Assembly: GCF_050337105.1 (NCBI RefSeq)
Contig: NZ_JAKJSQ010000006.1
Location: forward strand, 32,059 to 96,058
Origin: Aliivibrio_A kagoshimensis
GTDB lineage: Bacteria > Pseudomonadota > Gammaproteobacteria > Enterobacterales > Vibrionaceae
Direction of reading: 5' to 3'
Length of the DNA: 64,000 bases
Shown in pieces: positions 43,343 through 50,801 of the stretch. Below the pieces are notes generated by a model that saw nothing but the letters and a program-made list of their open reading frames with translations, was not told the DNA's origin and made no database searches. Within the stretch, counting starts at the first letter, position 1, and each line of letters starts with the position of its first letter. The translations under genes were made by a program, and so were the position numbers.

Positions 43343-44620
43343 CTAGTTCTTTCCTACTGCCAACAAGTGCCTTAAGGTGCTGGAAATGGAGCCACTGTTC
43401 ATTGCAACAATTTTGGTTAATTTTTGAGTTTGCCCTGCTCTAAGACTTGCATCTGTGAGGAGTAGAGTTACTTTTTCAGCGAGCTGAGTACTGTTATTAA
43501 CAATATTAATGGCAGTATCTTTGCTCATTAAGGAGACAATCTCTTGAAAATTAAAATAACTCGGACCAGAGATAATTGGCATTCCTAATGCTGCAGGCTC
43601 TAATACATTATGTCCACCAACTTTACCACCAAGCAAACTACCACCCATAAAGCAAATATCAGCAGCACCCATAAGCACGAGCATCTCTCCCATGGTATCA
43701 CCGAGGTAGACTTGAGCTTCAGAAGTGACGGAATCATTAGAGGTCCGTTTCACACTATTAACCCCGAAGCTTTTACCCAACTCAAAAACACTGTCAAAGC
43801 GTTCTGGGTGGCGGGGTACAAGAATAAGCAGAGCATTTGGATGTTGTTTTAACACTTCTAAGTGTGCAGCAAGCACTTGCTCGTCTTCACCCTTGTGTGT
43901 ACTAGCAGCAATCCATACAGGCCTGTCATTTCCTAGTTTATTTCTGAGCTCTTTGCCTTTTTGTTTGATCACATCCGATATCTGGATATCAAATTTTATA
44001 GAGCCAGTAGTTTCAAGTTGCTCTAAGTTAACCCCTAAACGTGCAAAACGATCAGCATCGGCCTGTGATTGACACAATACTTTACTTAAGCATGGGGAAA
44101 GTAAGTTGAACAGTGGCTGAACTCTAGCGTAGTTCTGGCAAGATTTTTCAGACAAGCGAGCATTGATGACAACGATTGGAATGCCAGCAGAGTGAACCGT
44201 ATGGAGTGTGTTTGGCCACAGTTCCGTTTCGATAATTAGCATCTTTTCTGGGTTTACTGCTTTTAAGAAACCTCGAACAGCAAAAGAGAAATCAATCGGC
44301 ATATAGCGATGCTCAACCAGATCGCCGAGTTTCTCTATCTGTTCACATCCAGTGCTGGTAGTAGTAGTGACAACAATGGTTTGCTCTGGGTTTCTCTCTT
44401 TTAACTCTTTTATCAGTGGAATAGCAGCGATGCACTCTCCTACAGAAACCGCGTGAATCCACAGTGGGCGACCATTTGAAGTAAGAGAGGGAGTAAAACC
44501 GAAGTGCTCTTTCCAGCGTGGACCAAACTTGGGCTTGTTGGGTTTGCTTTTATAGAGCCCAAATAACAGCAACGGCGCAGCAAGAGTGAGTACTAACGTA
44601 TAAAAGACTCGAATTAGCAT
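43343..44620 (-). CDS. waaA: 3-deoxy-D-manno-octulosonic acid transferase WaaA (KdtA)
   Basis: WaaA transfers Kdo from CMP-Kdo to lipid IVA at the cytoplasmic face of the inner membrane. The 425-residue GT30 protein has an N-terminal membrane anchor (LVLTLAAPLLLFGLY), SVGECIAAIPLIKEL with the catalytic Glu, ETELWPNTLH, and FMGGSLLGGKVGGHNVLEPAALG. With kdkA present in the window it is likely monofunctional, as in other Kdo-kinase bearers (inference). It overlaps waaF by seven bases. Confidence 0.95.
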   Translation of the reverse strand: MLIRVFYTLVLTLAAPLLLFGLYKSKPNKPKFGPRWKEHFGFTPSLTSNGRPLWIHAVSVGECIAAIPLIKELKERNPEQTIVVTTTTSTGCEQIEKLGDLVEHRYMPIDFSFAVRGFLKAVNPEKMLIIETELWPNTLHTVHSAGIPIVVINARLSEKSCQNYARVQPLFNLLSPCLSKVLCQSQADADRFARLGVNLEQLETTGSIKFDIQISDVIKQKGKELRNKLGNDRPVWIAASTHKGEDEQVLAAHLEVLKQHPNALLILVPRHPERFDSVFELGKSFGVNSVKRTSNDSVTSEAQVYLGDTMGEMLVLMGAADICFMGGSLLGGKVGGHNVLEPAALGMPIISGPSYFNFQEIVSLMSKDTAINIVNNSTQLAEKVTLLLTDASLRAGQTQKLTKIVAMNSGSISSTLRHLLAVGKN

Positions 44621-45669
44621 GAACTGACCTGAATCGCTTCCAGTTTCTTAATACTAGTAAGGACTTGTTGTGGAGAAAGTTCAGAGAGGCATTTCAAATG
44701 TTTAAATTGGCACTCACGTTTAAAGCATGGGCGACACTCTATATCGGTATGGACAATGTCGACATTTTTCGCCAGTGGTGGTGTGTATTTAGGAGAGGTA
44801 GAACCATATACCGCCACGACATTACAACCGACTGCCGCTGCCACGTGCATTAAACCAGAATCGTTGCTGATGACGGTTTCACAAGCGCCCAGAAGATCAA
44901 CCGCTTCGATCAGGCTGGTTTGTCCGGCCAGAACATGTATTTGAGTATGGAACTCAGCAGGAACCTTCTCTTTAATGCCGTTACAGCTGTCTAGATCCTT
45001 TCCTGAACCAAATAGCCACACATGATGGCCTTGTTGACACATAACGTGAGCCACTTCGGCATAGTGCGTTTCAGGCCACTTTTTCGCTGGGCCAAATTCA
45101 GCCCCAGGGCATAAACCAATAACTTTTGCTGTTGTGTCGAGGTTAAACTTCTCAATTGCTGCTTTTTGAGTGATGTCATCAATCGTTAAGCTTGGTCTAG
45201 GTAAGGTGTCTAATCCACCTAATGAGCTAGAATCAATCATCTCTGCTTTAGGGTGAGCCAAAGCCACGTAACGCTCAACCATAAATTGAAACGCTTTTTT
45301 ATTGCTGCGCAGATCGTTGAGTAGTCCGTAACGCATCTCGCCTTTCCAGCCGATACGTTGTGGAATATTAGCAAACCAAGGAATCAAAGCGGATTTTGCA
45401 GAGTTTGGGCAGACATAGGCTCTATCATAACCCTGCTTGCCTAACTCTTTACCCAGTGCTCTACGACCAAGCAGATTAAAATCCCCATGACCAAGCGGCA
45501 TCCCTATTGCTTGGCTTACCTCTGGCATACGCTCTAAAATCGGTTTACACCACGCAGGCGCCATCACATCAATAATGGCATCCGGGTATTGCTGCTTTAA
45601 AGTGATATACAGTGATTGAGACATCACCATATCACCCACCCATGAGGGGCCAATCACTAATATTTTCAT
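44614..45669 (-). CDS. waaF: ADP-heptose:LPS heptosyltransferase II WaaF
   Basis: WaaF adds the second heptose of the inner core. The 351 residues begin MKILVIGPSWVGDMVMSQSLY, with CPNSAKSALIPWFANIPQRIGW, the donor site SNDSGLMHVAAAVGCNVVAVYGSTSPKYTPP and the WaaF-specific Cys-rich ending IECRPCFKRECQFKHLKCL. It is the first intact gene after the CTAGAGA repeat block that separates it from gmhD and overlaps waaA at its end. Confidence 0.95.
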   Translation of the reverse strand: MKILVIGPSWVGDMVMSQSLYITLKQQYPDAIIDVMAPAWCKPILERMPEVSQAIGMPLGHGDFNLLGRRALGKELGKQGYDRAYVCPNSAKSALIPWFANIPQRIGWKGEMRYGLLNDLRSNKKAFQFMVERYVALAHPKAEMIDSSSLGGLDTLPRPSLTIDDITQKAAIEKFNLDTTAKVIGLCPGAEFGPAKKWPETHYAEVAHVMCQQGHHVWLFGSGKDLDSCNGIKEKVPAEFHTQIHVLAGQTSLIEAVDLLGACETVISNDSGLMHVAAAVGCNVVAVYGSTSPKYTPPLAKNVDIVHTDIECRPCFKRECQFKHLKCLSELSPQQVLTSIKKLEAIQVSSC

Positions 45670-45696
45670 TTATTACCAATTATTCATTAATGCTTT

Positions 45697-45787
45697 CTAG
45701 AGACTAGAGACTAGAGACTAGAGACTAGAGACTAGAGACTAGAGACTAGAGACTAGAGACTAGAGACTAGAGACTAGAGACTAGAGA
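45697..45787. repeat. (CTAGAGA)13 heptanucleotide tandem repeat
   Basis: Thirteen perfect seven-base units lie between gmhD and waaF, 28 bp upstream of the waaF start codon, in the waaF 5' leader. CTATAAGAG follows. The unit is the same CTAGAGA word found in the arms of the larger palindromic repeats to the right, so it looks like an expansion of part of one arm. Confidence 0.95.
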
Positions 45788-45875
45788 CTATAAGAGCGAG
45801 TATGACTGTTTTGTTCTTGCTTTTATAGTTTCTATAAGCGAAGCGTTCTAGTCAGCGTAGCATATAGTTTCTAGC
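45788..45875. repeat. Palindromic CTAGA-type element ending at the gmhD stop codon
   Basis: After the heptamer array come CTATAAGAG, a spacer, then CTTTTATAGTTTCTATAAGCG, AGCGTTCTAGTCAGCGTAG and ATAGTTTCTAG. This is the right-arm type of the repeat family seen at 46868-49502. Its last TTTCTAG contains the gmhD stop codon on the minus strand (CTA at 45871-45873), so the element abuts the coding region directly. Confidence 0.75.
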
Positions 45876-46812
45876 GATTCACTATTGCCATATACTCCGC
45901 AACACCCTCTGCAACTGACTTAAACTCAACATCACAGCCAGCAGCTCGAAGTTTGGTTAAATCAGCTTGGGTGAACTCTTGATATGCGCCTTTTAGGTGC
46001 TCAGGGAAAGGAATCGTCTCAACTTCGCCTCTGCCATGGTGTTTAATAACAGCGTCTGCTACTTCGCGGAAAGGTTCTGCACGACCAGTACCGCAATTGA
46101 AAATACCCGATACGCCATTTTCCAAGAACCACAGATTGACTGCTGCAACATCGCCTACATAGACGAAATCACGTTCGAACTGATCACTGCCAGTAAACAG
46201 CTTTGGGTTATCACCCGCATTCATTTGGTTATTGAGGTGGAAGGCAACGGATGCCATAGAACCTTTGTGCTGCTCGCGGGGGCCATACACATTGAAGTAG
46301 CGAAAACCGGTAATTTGAGAAACAGTCTCACCATGCGCTTCCGCATCAGCCCATAAGCGTCTTACGTAGTTATCAAATTGCTGTTTTGAGTAACCGTAGA
46401 CATTTAATGCTCCTTCATACTCACGAGCTTCAATAAACTTGTCGGTATCACCGTAAGTGGCAGCAGAAGAGGCATAAAGGAATGGAATTTCGCGTTCAAT
46501 ACAGAAGTGAAGCAACTCTTTTGAGTATTCGTAATTGTTCATCATCATGTACTTGCCATCCCACTCGGTGGTAGCAGAGCACGCACCCTCATGGAAAACA
46601 GCATCGATAGAACCAAAATCATCACCCGCCATAATCTGGGCAATGAAGTCCTCTTTATCCATGTAGTCGGTAATATCAAGATCGACGAGATTTTTGAATT
46701 TTTTGCCATCTTTGAGGTTGTCGACCACTAAAATATCATTAATACCGGAGTCGTTAAGAGCTTTAATAATGTTGCTGCCAATCATGCCAGCGCCGCCAGT
46801 TACAATGATCAT
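45871..46812 (-). CDS. hldD: ADP-L-glycero-D-manno-heptose 6-epimerase (HldD/GmhD)
   Basis: HldD converts ADP-D-glycero- to ADP-L-glycero-D-manno-heptose, the donor for WaaC and WaaF. The 313-residue SDR protein has GGAGMIGSNIIKAL, the catalytic YGYSKQQFD, and EGACSATTEWDGKYMM. It is known as gmhD/rfaD in vibrios, where it borders the O-antigen or capsule locus. Here the region beyond its start holds only repeats and rjg. The stop codon TAG overlaps the edge of a repeat element. Confidence 0.96.
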   Translation of the reverse strand: MIIVTGGAGMIGSNIIKALNDSGINDILVVDNLKDGKKFKNLVDLDITDYMDKEDFIAQIMAGDDFGSIDAVFHEGACSATTEWDGKYMMMNNYEYSKELLHFCIEREIPFLYASSAATYGDTDKFIEAREYEGALNVYGYSKQQFDNYVRRLWADAEAHGETVSQITGFRYFNVYGPREQHKGSMASVAFHLNNQMNAGDNPKLFTGSDQFERDFVYVGDVAAVNLWFLENGVSGIFNCGTGRAEPFREVADAVIKHHGRGEVETIPFPEHLKGAYQEFTQADLTKLRAAGCDVEFKSVAEGVAEYMAIVNR

Positions 46813-46867
46813 TTTGAACCTACCGAGAAAGTTTTGAATTGGGCTAATTGTATCAAAGAAAGTTAAG

Positions 46868-47384
46868 ACTAGAAACTAGATCGCTTCGCTGGATAGAGAC
46901 TATAAGAGAATAGATTTGAGGGGTCGCACTTATAGTCTCTAGCTTCTAGTCAGCGATAGCGTATAGGCTCTGCATTGAGATCTGCCTCGAAGTTCAATAC
47001 TAGAAACGATACGCTTCGCTAGCTAGAGACTATAAGAGAGTAGAGATCAAAAATGCTCTTATAGCAGCGCAGCGATCTAGTCTCTAGTTAGCGACAGCGT
47101 ATAGGCTCTGCAATGAGACCTGCCTCGAAGTTCAATACTAGAAACGATACGCTTTGCTAACTAGAGACTATAAAAGAATAAAGCTCAGGAACTTCGCACT
47201 TATAGTAGCGCAGCGATCTAGCTTCTAGTCAGCGGCAGCGTATAGGCTCTGCAATGAGACCTGCCTCGAAACTCAATACTAGAAACGATACGCTTCGCTG
47301 GCTAGAGACTATAAGAGAATAGAAAGCAGTAAATGCTCTTATAGTAGCGAAGCGATCTAGTTTCTAGTTAACGACAGCGTATAG
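46868..47384. repeat. Four tandem copies of a 130-140 bp palindromic repeat
   Basis: Units begin at 46868, 46999, 47137 and 47278, each with the left arm ACTAGAAAC-(G/T)AT-ACGCTTCGCT...CTAGAGACTATAA and an inverted right arm CTTATAG...CTAG(T/C)...AGCG-AGCGTATAG. The arms surround a variable 20-35 bp loop. Units 1-3 end in a shared linker GCTCTGCAATGAGACCTGCC with small changes; unit 4 lacks it and runs into the rjg ribosome-binding site. This fills nearly all of the 585-bp gap between gmhD and rjg, so no other gene is present there. Confidence 0.9.
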
Positions 47385-47397
47385 AAAAGGATTTTGT

Positions 47398-48759
47398 ATG
47401 CAGCAAACTCAAACCAACATCAAAACCGAACTCATTCACCACGGCGGAAAATATGGCGTAACCGGTTCTTGTCATGAGTTGAAAGTTAACAATTACGGCA
47501 TTTTAGTAGATTGCGGTCTGTTTCAAGGAAAGGATGCGAAAGATAGTAATGGAACACCGCGCAAACTTGATATTGAATTCCCCATTGGTCACATCAAAGC
47601 ACTGCTACTTACCCATACTCACATTGATCATATCGGCCGCTTACCCTGGTTACTGGCCAAAGGGTTCAAACAACCAATTTATTGCACGCCGGCAACTGCA
47701 GAGTTAGTGCCACTGATGCTAGATGATGGCTTGAAACTTCAATTAGGACTGAACGCCTCTCAGAGGGAAAGCGTGTTAGAGCTGATCAAGAAACAGATAA
47801 AACCTATTCCATATAATCAATGGCATAGACTCTCTCTTGGCCCCTTAATCCTATACGTTAGATTCCAACCGGCTGGTCACATCTTAGGCTCTGCCTATAT
47901 TGAAATAAAACTGCCCAATAATGAAGTCATGGTCTTTTCTGGTGATCTTGGGCCATGCAATACACCCTTGTTGGCCGATCCCATATCTCCTAAACGTGCC
48001 GACCTGTTAATCATCGAGAGTACCTATGGCAACAAACTGCACGATAACGTAGAGACTCGGGCAAACCGTTTGCAGGAAATTATCGAGCGATCACTGCAAG
48101 ATGGCGGGGCGATTATTATCCCCGCGTTCTCAGTGGGCAGAACCCAAGAGTTGCTGTTCGATATTGAACACTTGATTTATGAACACGCCATCAATACAAC
48201 GATTCCAGTTATCCTCGACTCGCCGCTAGCCAGCAGAGTGACCAAACAGTATCGCCGCTTTAAAAAGCTGTGGAGCAAAGAAGCGAAGAGAAAACTGCGT
48301 CATCAACGGCACCCTTTAGATTTTGAACAATGCATCACCATAGAGAGCCATAACGATCACTGCCAGATTGTTAACCGGTTAAAAACCACTGCTGATCCCT
48401 GCATCATTGTGGCGGCCAGTGGTATGTGCAGCGGCGGTCGAGTGATGAATTATCTAGAAGCCCTGTTACCCGATAAGCGCACGGATGTTATTTTGGCAGG
48501 GTACCAAGCTCATGGCACATTAGGCCGAGAGCTGCAAAATGGTTCAGATACTGTTTGGATAGATGATCATAATGTGCAAGTGAATGCACAGGTTCACACC
48601 ATGTCCGGTTATTCAGCCCACGCTGATCAAGCTGATCTCATCAAATTTGTCGAAGGGATTGAGGAGGGGCGCAAGGAGGTGGTTGTGGTACATGGGGAGG
48701 ATGAGGTTCGTCAGGAGTTTGAACGGGAGTTGGAGACTAGAAACTATACGCTTCGCTAA
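47398..48759 (+). CDS. rjg: Metallo-beta-lactamase/beta-CASP RNA-processing exonuclease (Rjg)
   Basis: The 453-residue protein has the MBL metal site THTHIDHIGR (HxHxDH), the His in QPAGHILGSAY, the Asp in FSGDLG, and beta-CASP motifs (ESTYGN, IIPAFSVGRTQELL, ASGMCSGGR, SAHADQADL). Family members are RNA-specific endo/exonucleases of the CPSF73/RNase J type. It is the gene called rjg that flanks vibrio O-antigen loci. AAAAGGA precedes the ATG. The last seven codons and stop (TRNYTLR) are written in the left arm of a CTAGA repeat, replacing the native C-terminus. Confidence 0.9.
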   Translation: MQQTQTNIKTELIHHGGKYGVTGSCHELKVNNYGILVDCGLFQGKDAKDSNGTPRKLDIEFPIGHIKALLLTHTHIDHIGRLPWLLAKGFKQPIYCTPATAELVPLMLDDGLKLQLGLNASQRESVLELIKKQIKPIPYNQWHRLSLGPLILYVRFQPAGHILGSAYIEIKLPNNEVMVFSGDLGPCNTPLLADPISPKRADLLIIESTYGNKLHDNVETRANRLQEIIERSLQDGGAIIIPAFSVGRTQELLFDIEHLIYEHAINTTIPVILDSPLASRVTKQYRRFKKLWSKEAKRKLRHQRHPLDFEQCITIESHNDHCQIVNRLKTTADPCIIVAASGMCSGGRVMNYLEALLPDKRTDVILAGYQAHGTLGRELQNGSDTVWIDDHNVQVNAQVHTMSGYSAHADQADLIKFVEGIEEGRKEVVVVHGEDEVRQEFERELETRNYTLR

Positions 48760-48963
48760 CTAGATACTATAAAAAAGATCGCTCACAGGCTTAACCTTTA
48801 CTGAATTGTCTTCATCATGGCGTAAACGTGTGGGCGTCGAGGTTTGATACTAGAAACTATACGCTTCGCTGACTAGAGACTATAAAGAAAGATCGCTCAC
48901 AGGGTTAACCTTGATTGAATTGTCTTCATCAAGACGTAAACGTGGTGTGCGTCGCGGTTTGAT
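48736..48963. repeat. Two tandem CTAGA-type repeats overlapping the 3' end of rjg
   Basis: Copies at 48736-48848 and 48849-48963 share the left arm ACTAGAAACTATACGCTTCG, CTAGA(G/T)ACTATAA and a common 75-bp body (GATCGCTCACAGG...TTCATCA...GTAAACGTG...GGTTTGAT). The first copy begins inside rjg. The bodies differ from those at 46868-47384, so the same arms flank different interiors. Confidence 0.88.
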
Positions 48964-49070
48964 ACTAGAAACTATACGCTGCGCTGACTAGAGACTATAA
49001 AAGAAAAAAGAATAGAACGCCGTTGCTGAGTGTGCTCATATAGTTTCTAGTTTCTAGTTTCTAGTTTCTC
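48964..49070. repeat. Third CTAGA element with an inverted TTTCTAG heptamer array
   Basis: A left arm ACTAGAAACTATACGCTGCG...CTAGAGACTATAA (48964-49000) is followed by a spacer and by CTCATATAG plus three TTTCTAG units (49044-49064), the reverse complement of CTAGAAA. It lies immediately upstream of the four-helix-bundle gene and, with the elements at 48736-48963, fills the 342-bp gap after rjg. Confidence 0.85.
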
Positions 49071-49101
49071 ATTGAGTATGATTATCTAAAGGTAAGTAGA
49101 A

Positions 49102-49452
49102 ATGCTGTTTGAACAACTGAAGGTATGGCAACGGTCTGCTCGGCTGGCTTGTGACGTTATCGAGCTATTTGAAGGGAATAGGAATTTTGCATTAAAAGAT
49201 CAAATATTGCGCTCTTCGCTATCTGTGCCGTCAAATATATCCGAGGGGGAGGAAAGGGAAACAGTGAAGGAGAAAATTCGATTTTACTATTATGCCAAAG
49301 GATCTTGTGGTGAACTGCTTACGCAGTTGCTGATAGCGATTGAAACATCGAGCGTACCAAAGGAACCTGCAGCTCTTTTAGTAAATGAAACCAGACAAAT
49401 CGCAAAAATCATCGCCACAATTATCCAAAAGGAGAAGAGCAAGGGCTTTTGA
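49102..49452 (+). CDS. Four-helix bundle protein (S23/IVP family)
   Basis: The 116-residue protein belongs to the four-helix-bundle family first seen in 23S rRNA intervening sequences and related to bAvd, the accessory protein of diversity-generating retroelements. Typical are LKVWQRSARLACDVIELF, LKDQILRSSLSVPSNISEGE and FYYYAKGSCGELLTQLLIA. Such proteins are basic pentamers thought to bind nucleic acid. AAAGGTAAG lies nine bases before the ATG. The gene is flanked on both sides by inverted CTAGA repeats, and no reverse transcriptase or rRNA is nearby. The function here is unknown; it may be the protein component of the repeat element. Confidence 0.88.
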   Translation: MLFEQLKVWQRSARLACDVIELFEGNRNFALKDQILRSSLSVPSNISEGEERETVKEKIRFYYYAKGSCGELLTQLLIAIETSSVPKEPAALLVNETRQIAKIIATIIQKEKSKGF

Positions 49453-49502
49453 CTTTATAGTCTCTAGAGCGTAGCGTTCTAGTTAGCGTAGCGTATAGTC
49501 TC
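49453..49502. repeat. Right-arm CTAGA repeat directly after the four-helix-bundle stop codon
   Basis: CTTTATAGTCTCTAGAGCG, GTTCTAGTTAGCG and TAGCGTATAGTCTC are the reverse complement of the left arm at 48964-49000 and start one base after the stop codon. A further piece GCTAGCGAAGCGATCTG follows at 49513. The gene and the two arms form a unit of about 540 bp (48964-49502). Confidence 0.85.
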
Positions 49503-49607
49503 CTGAATTCTGCTAGCGAAGCGATCTGAACACTTCAGACTCCCTACCATTTCCGCTATACTGTGAACAATGAAATATTGAAGACAAGCGGAAGGCAGTA
49601 GCACAAC

Positions 49608-50258
49608 ATGAAAACCAAAGACCGAATCATTAACTGTGCCCTGCAGCTCTTCAACCAAAGCGGTGAACGTAACATCACCACCAACCACATAGCTGCACAT
49701 CTAGAAATCAGTCCTGGTAATCTCTATTATCACTTTCACAATAAAGAGGAGATCATTCATTCGATCTTCGACCAATACGCGCTTGATTTAAAGGTGCGTT
49801 TCCCAGCAATTGGTGAGAGTGAACAAAAGAGTATTATGCCAACCTTCCATATCATGCAGAATTATTTAGACTCAATCTTTATGTTGATGTGGAATTATCG
49901 ATTTCTCTATAGTAATTTACCCAATATTTTGAGCCGTGATAAGGCGTTACAGCAAAAATATCTTAAAGCTCAGCAAGAGTTGCACGATAACCTTGTAAGT
50001 ATAATGTTCAGTTTTCGAGATACAGGTTTAGTAAACCTAGAAGATGAAGAGGTTGTAGCATTAACGAAAACACTGCATCTCGTTTCAACGTGTTGGATCA
50101 GTTATCAAACAACTATGTCGATAGACACGGTGATTACAGAGAAAGATATCTATAGAGGCATGCTTCAGATGCTCAATGTGGTGAAGCCGATAGCAACCGT
50201 TGATGGTAAGAAACAATTTGTAGCATTAGAGCAATATTATTTAGAGCAGTGTAGATAG
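49608..50258 (+). CDS. TetR/AcrR family transcriptional regulator
   Basis: The 216-residue protein has an N-terminal TetR helix-turn-helix (DRIINCALQLFNQSGERNITTNHIAAHLEISPGNLYYHFHNKEEII, residues 5-50) and a helical ligand-binding domain with no further signature. It lies between the repeat region and the JUMPstart element; its target and ligand are unknown. The start ATG has GCGGAAGG about 15 bases upstream. In vibrios a TetR gene also follows rjg, so it is probably core rather than part of the polysaccharide operon. Confidence 0.85.
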   Translation: MKTKDRIINCALQLFNQSGERNITTNHIAAHLEISPGNLYYHFHNKEEIIHSIFDQYALDLKVRFPAIGESEQKSIMPTFHIMQNYLDSIFMLMWNYRFLYSNLPNILSRDKALQQKYLKAQQELHDNLVSIMFSFRDTGLVNLEDEEVVALTKTLHLVSTCWISYQTTMSIDTVITEKDIYRGMLQMLNVVKPIATVDGKKQFVALEQYYLEQCR

Positions 50259-50267
50259 AGTACCTAG

Positions 50268-50296
50268 TTTACAAACAATTTGATGACAGATACAGT
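50268..50296 (+). promoter_or_regulatory. Candidate sigma-70 promoter of the O-antigen operon
   Basis: TTTACA (-35, 50268-50273) and TACAGT (-10, 50291-50296) are 17 bp apart, with five and four of six consensus matches. Transcription from here would place the ops element about 25 nt into the RNA, the normal distance. It starts just after the TetR stop codon. Confidence 0.5.
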
Positions 50297-50327
50297 CTGT
50301 GCGCCTTGGGGATGCGAATAACCTCAG

Positions 50328-50339
50328 GGCGGTAGCGTG
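50328..50339 (+). promoter_or_regulatory. ops element within a JUMPstart-like sequence (RfaH recruitment site)
   Basis: GGCGGTAGCGTG is the full ops consensus; preceding bases (ATAACCTCAG) also resemble the JUMPstart consensus. RNA polymerase pauses at ops and recruits RfaH, which suppresses Rho termination in long polysaccharide operons. It lies 70 bp past TetR and about 470 bp ahead of the flippase gene, on the strand of the operon. Confidence 0.88.
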
Positions 50340-50687
50340 TGCAGACCACAGGAAAATCATGTGAATTTATGGCATAATGAGGTCTCCGATTTGCATTGCC
50401 ATAGATCGAGTTTCTGTATAATAATTGACTGGCGATGCCCGATTTGTAGACCATTTCCAATTTTCTAATACATTCATAAAGCAACTTGGAAGCAAAACAG
50501 TGAGTAACCAATCCTATTTATGGATTCAATTCAATATTGATACATTAAGACATGGTTGAGCTAAGCCTTTGATGTAGAGGTGATTTATCAAGAGATAAAA
50601 GAGTCATACGTTTAGATATAACATCAGATAGAAAAAGCGCTACTAGAACATATTAAAATACAAACAGCTTAAAGGTGAGTATGTAAT

Positions 50688-50801
50688 ATGAGGACGTCAA
50701 ATCGTAACCGTTATTTGACCGTATTGATAGCGATGTCCATGATTTTCGTAACATATAAAGTACTTAAATTAAAAATGTGGGATAGTAATTCAATAAAATG
50801 A
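50688..50801 (+). CDS. Small 37-residue ORF, translationally coupled to the flippase gene
   Basis: A 37-codon frame starts MRTSNRNRYLTVLIAMSMIF and ends KMWDSNSIK, with one short hydrophobic helix after a basic N-terminus. AAAGGTGAG lies nine bases before the ATG. Its stop overlaps the flippase start as ATGA, the arrangement seen between cooperating genes further down the operon. It may encode a small membrane peptide or act as a leader ORF that sets flippase translation. It is not recognised as any family and could be a remnant of a longer gene. Confidence 0.5.
   Translation: MRTSNRNRYLTVLIAMSMIFVTYKVLKLKMWDSNSIK

Larger units (their letters stand above)
50259..50687 (+). other. Untranslated leader of the polysaccharide operon
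   Basis: This 429-bp stretch holds a promoter-like sequence and ops element in its first 80 bp, then about 350 bp without a convincing gene. A GTG-started frame of 19 codons at 50501 has no support. Long untranslated leaders between JUMPstart and the first gene are usual for RfaH-controlled polysaccharide operons. Confidence 0.6.

Noticed and set aside
46868..47384. Regularly spaced repeats suggesting a CRISPR array
   Set aside because: The repeats are long palindromic units, the intervening sequences are similar to one another rather than unique, spacing is about 130-140 bp, and no cas genes are present.
46868..49502. Integron attC (VCR) array
   Set aside because: Neither the expected core sites (GTTRRRY/RYYYAAC) at regular boundaries nor gene cassettes with an integrase are seen.
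50501..50560. Short GTG-started frame in the operon leader
   Set aside because: Nineteen codons, no ribosome-binding site and no coupling to another gene.
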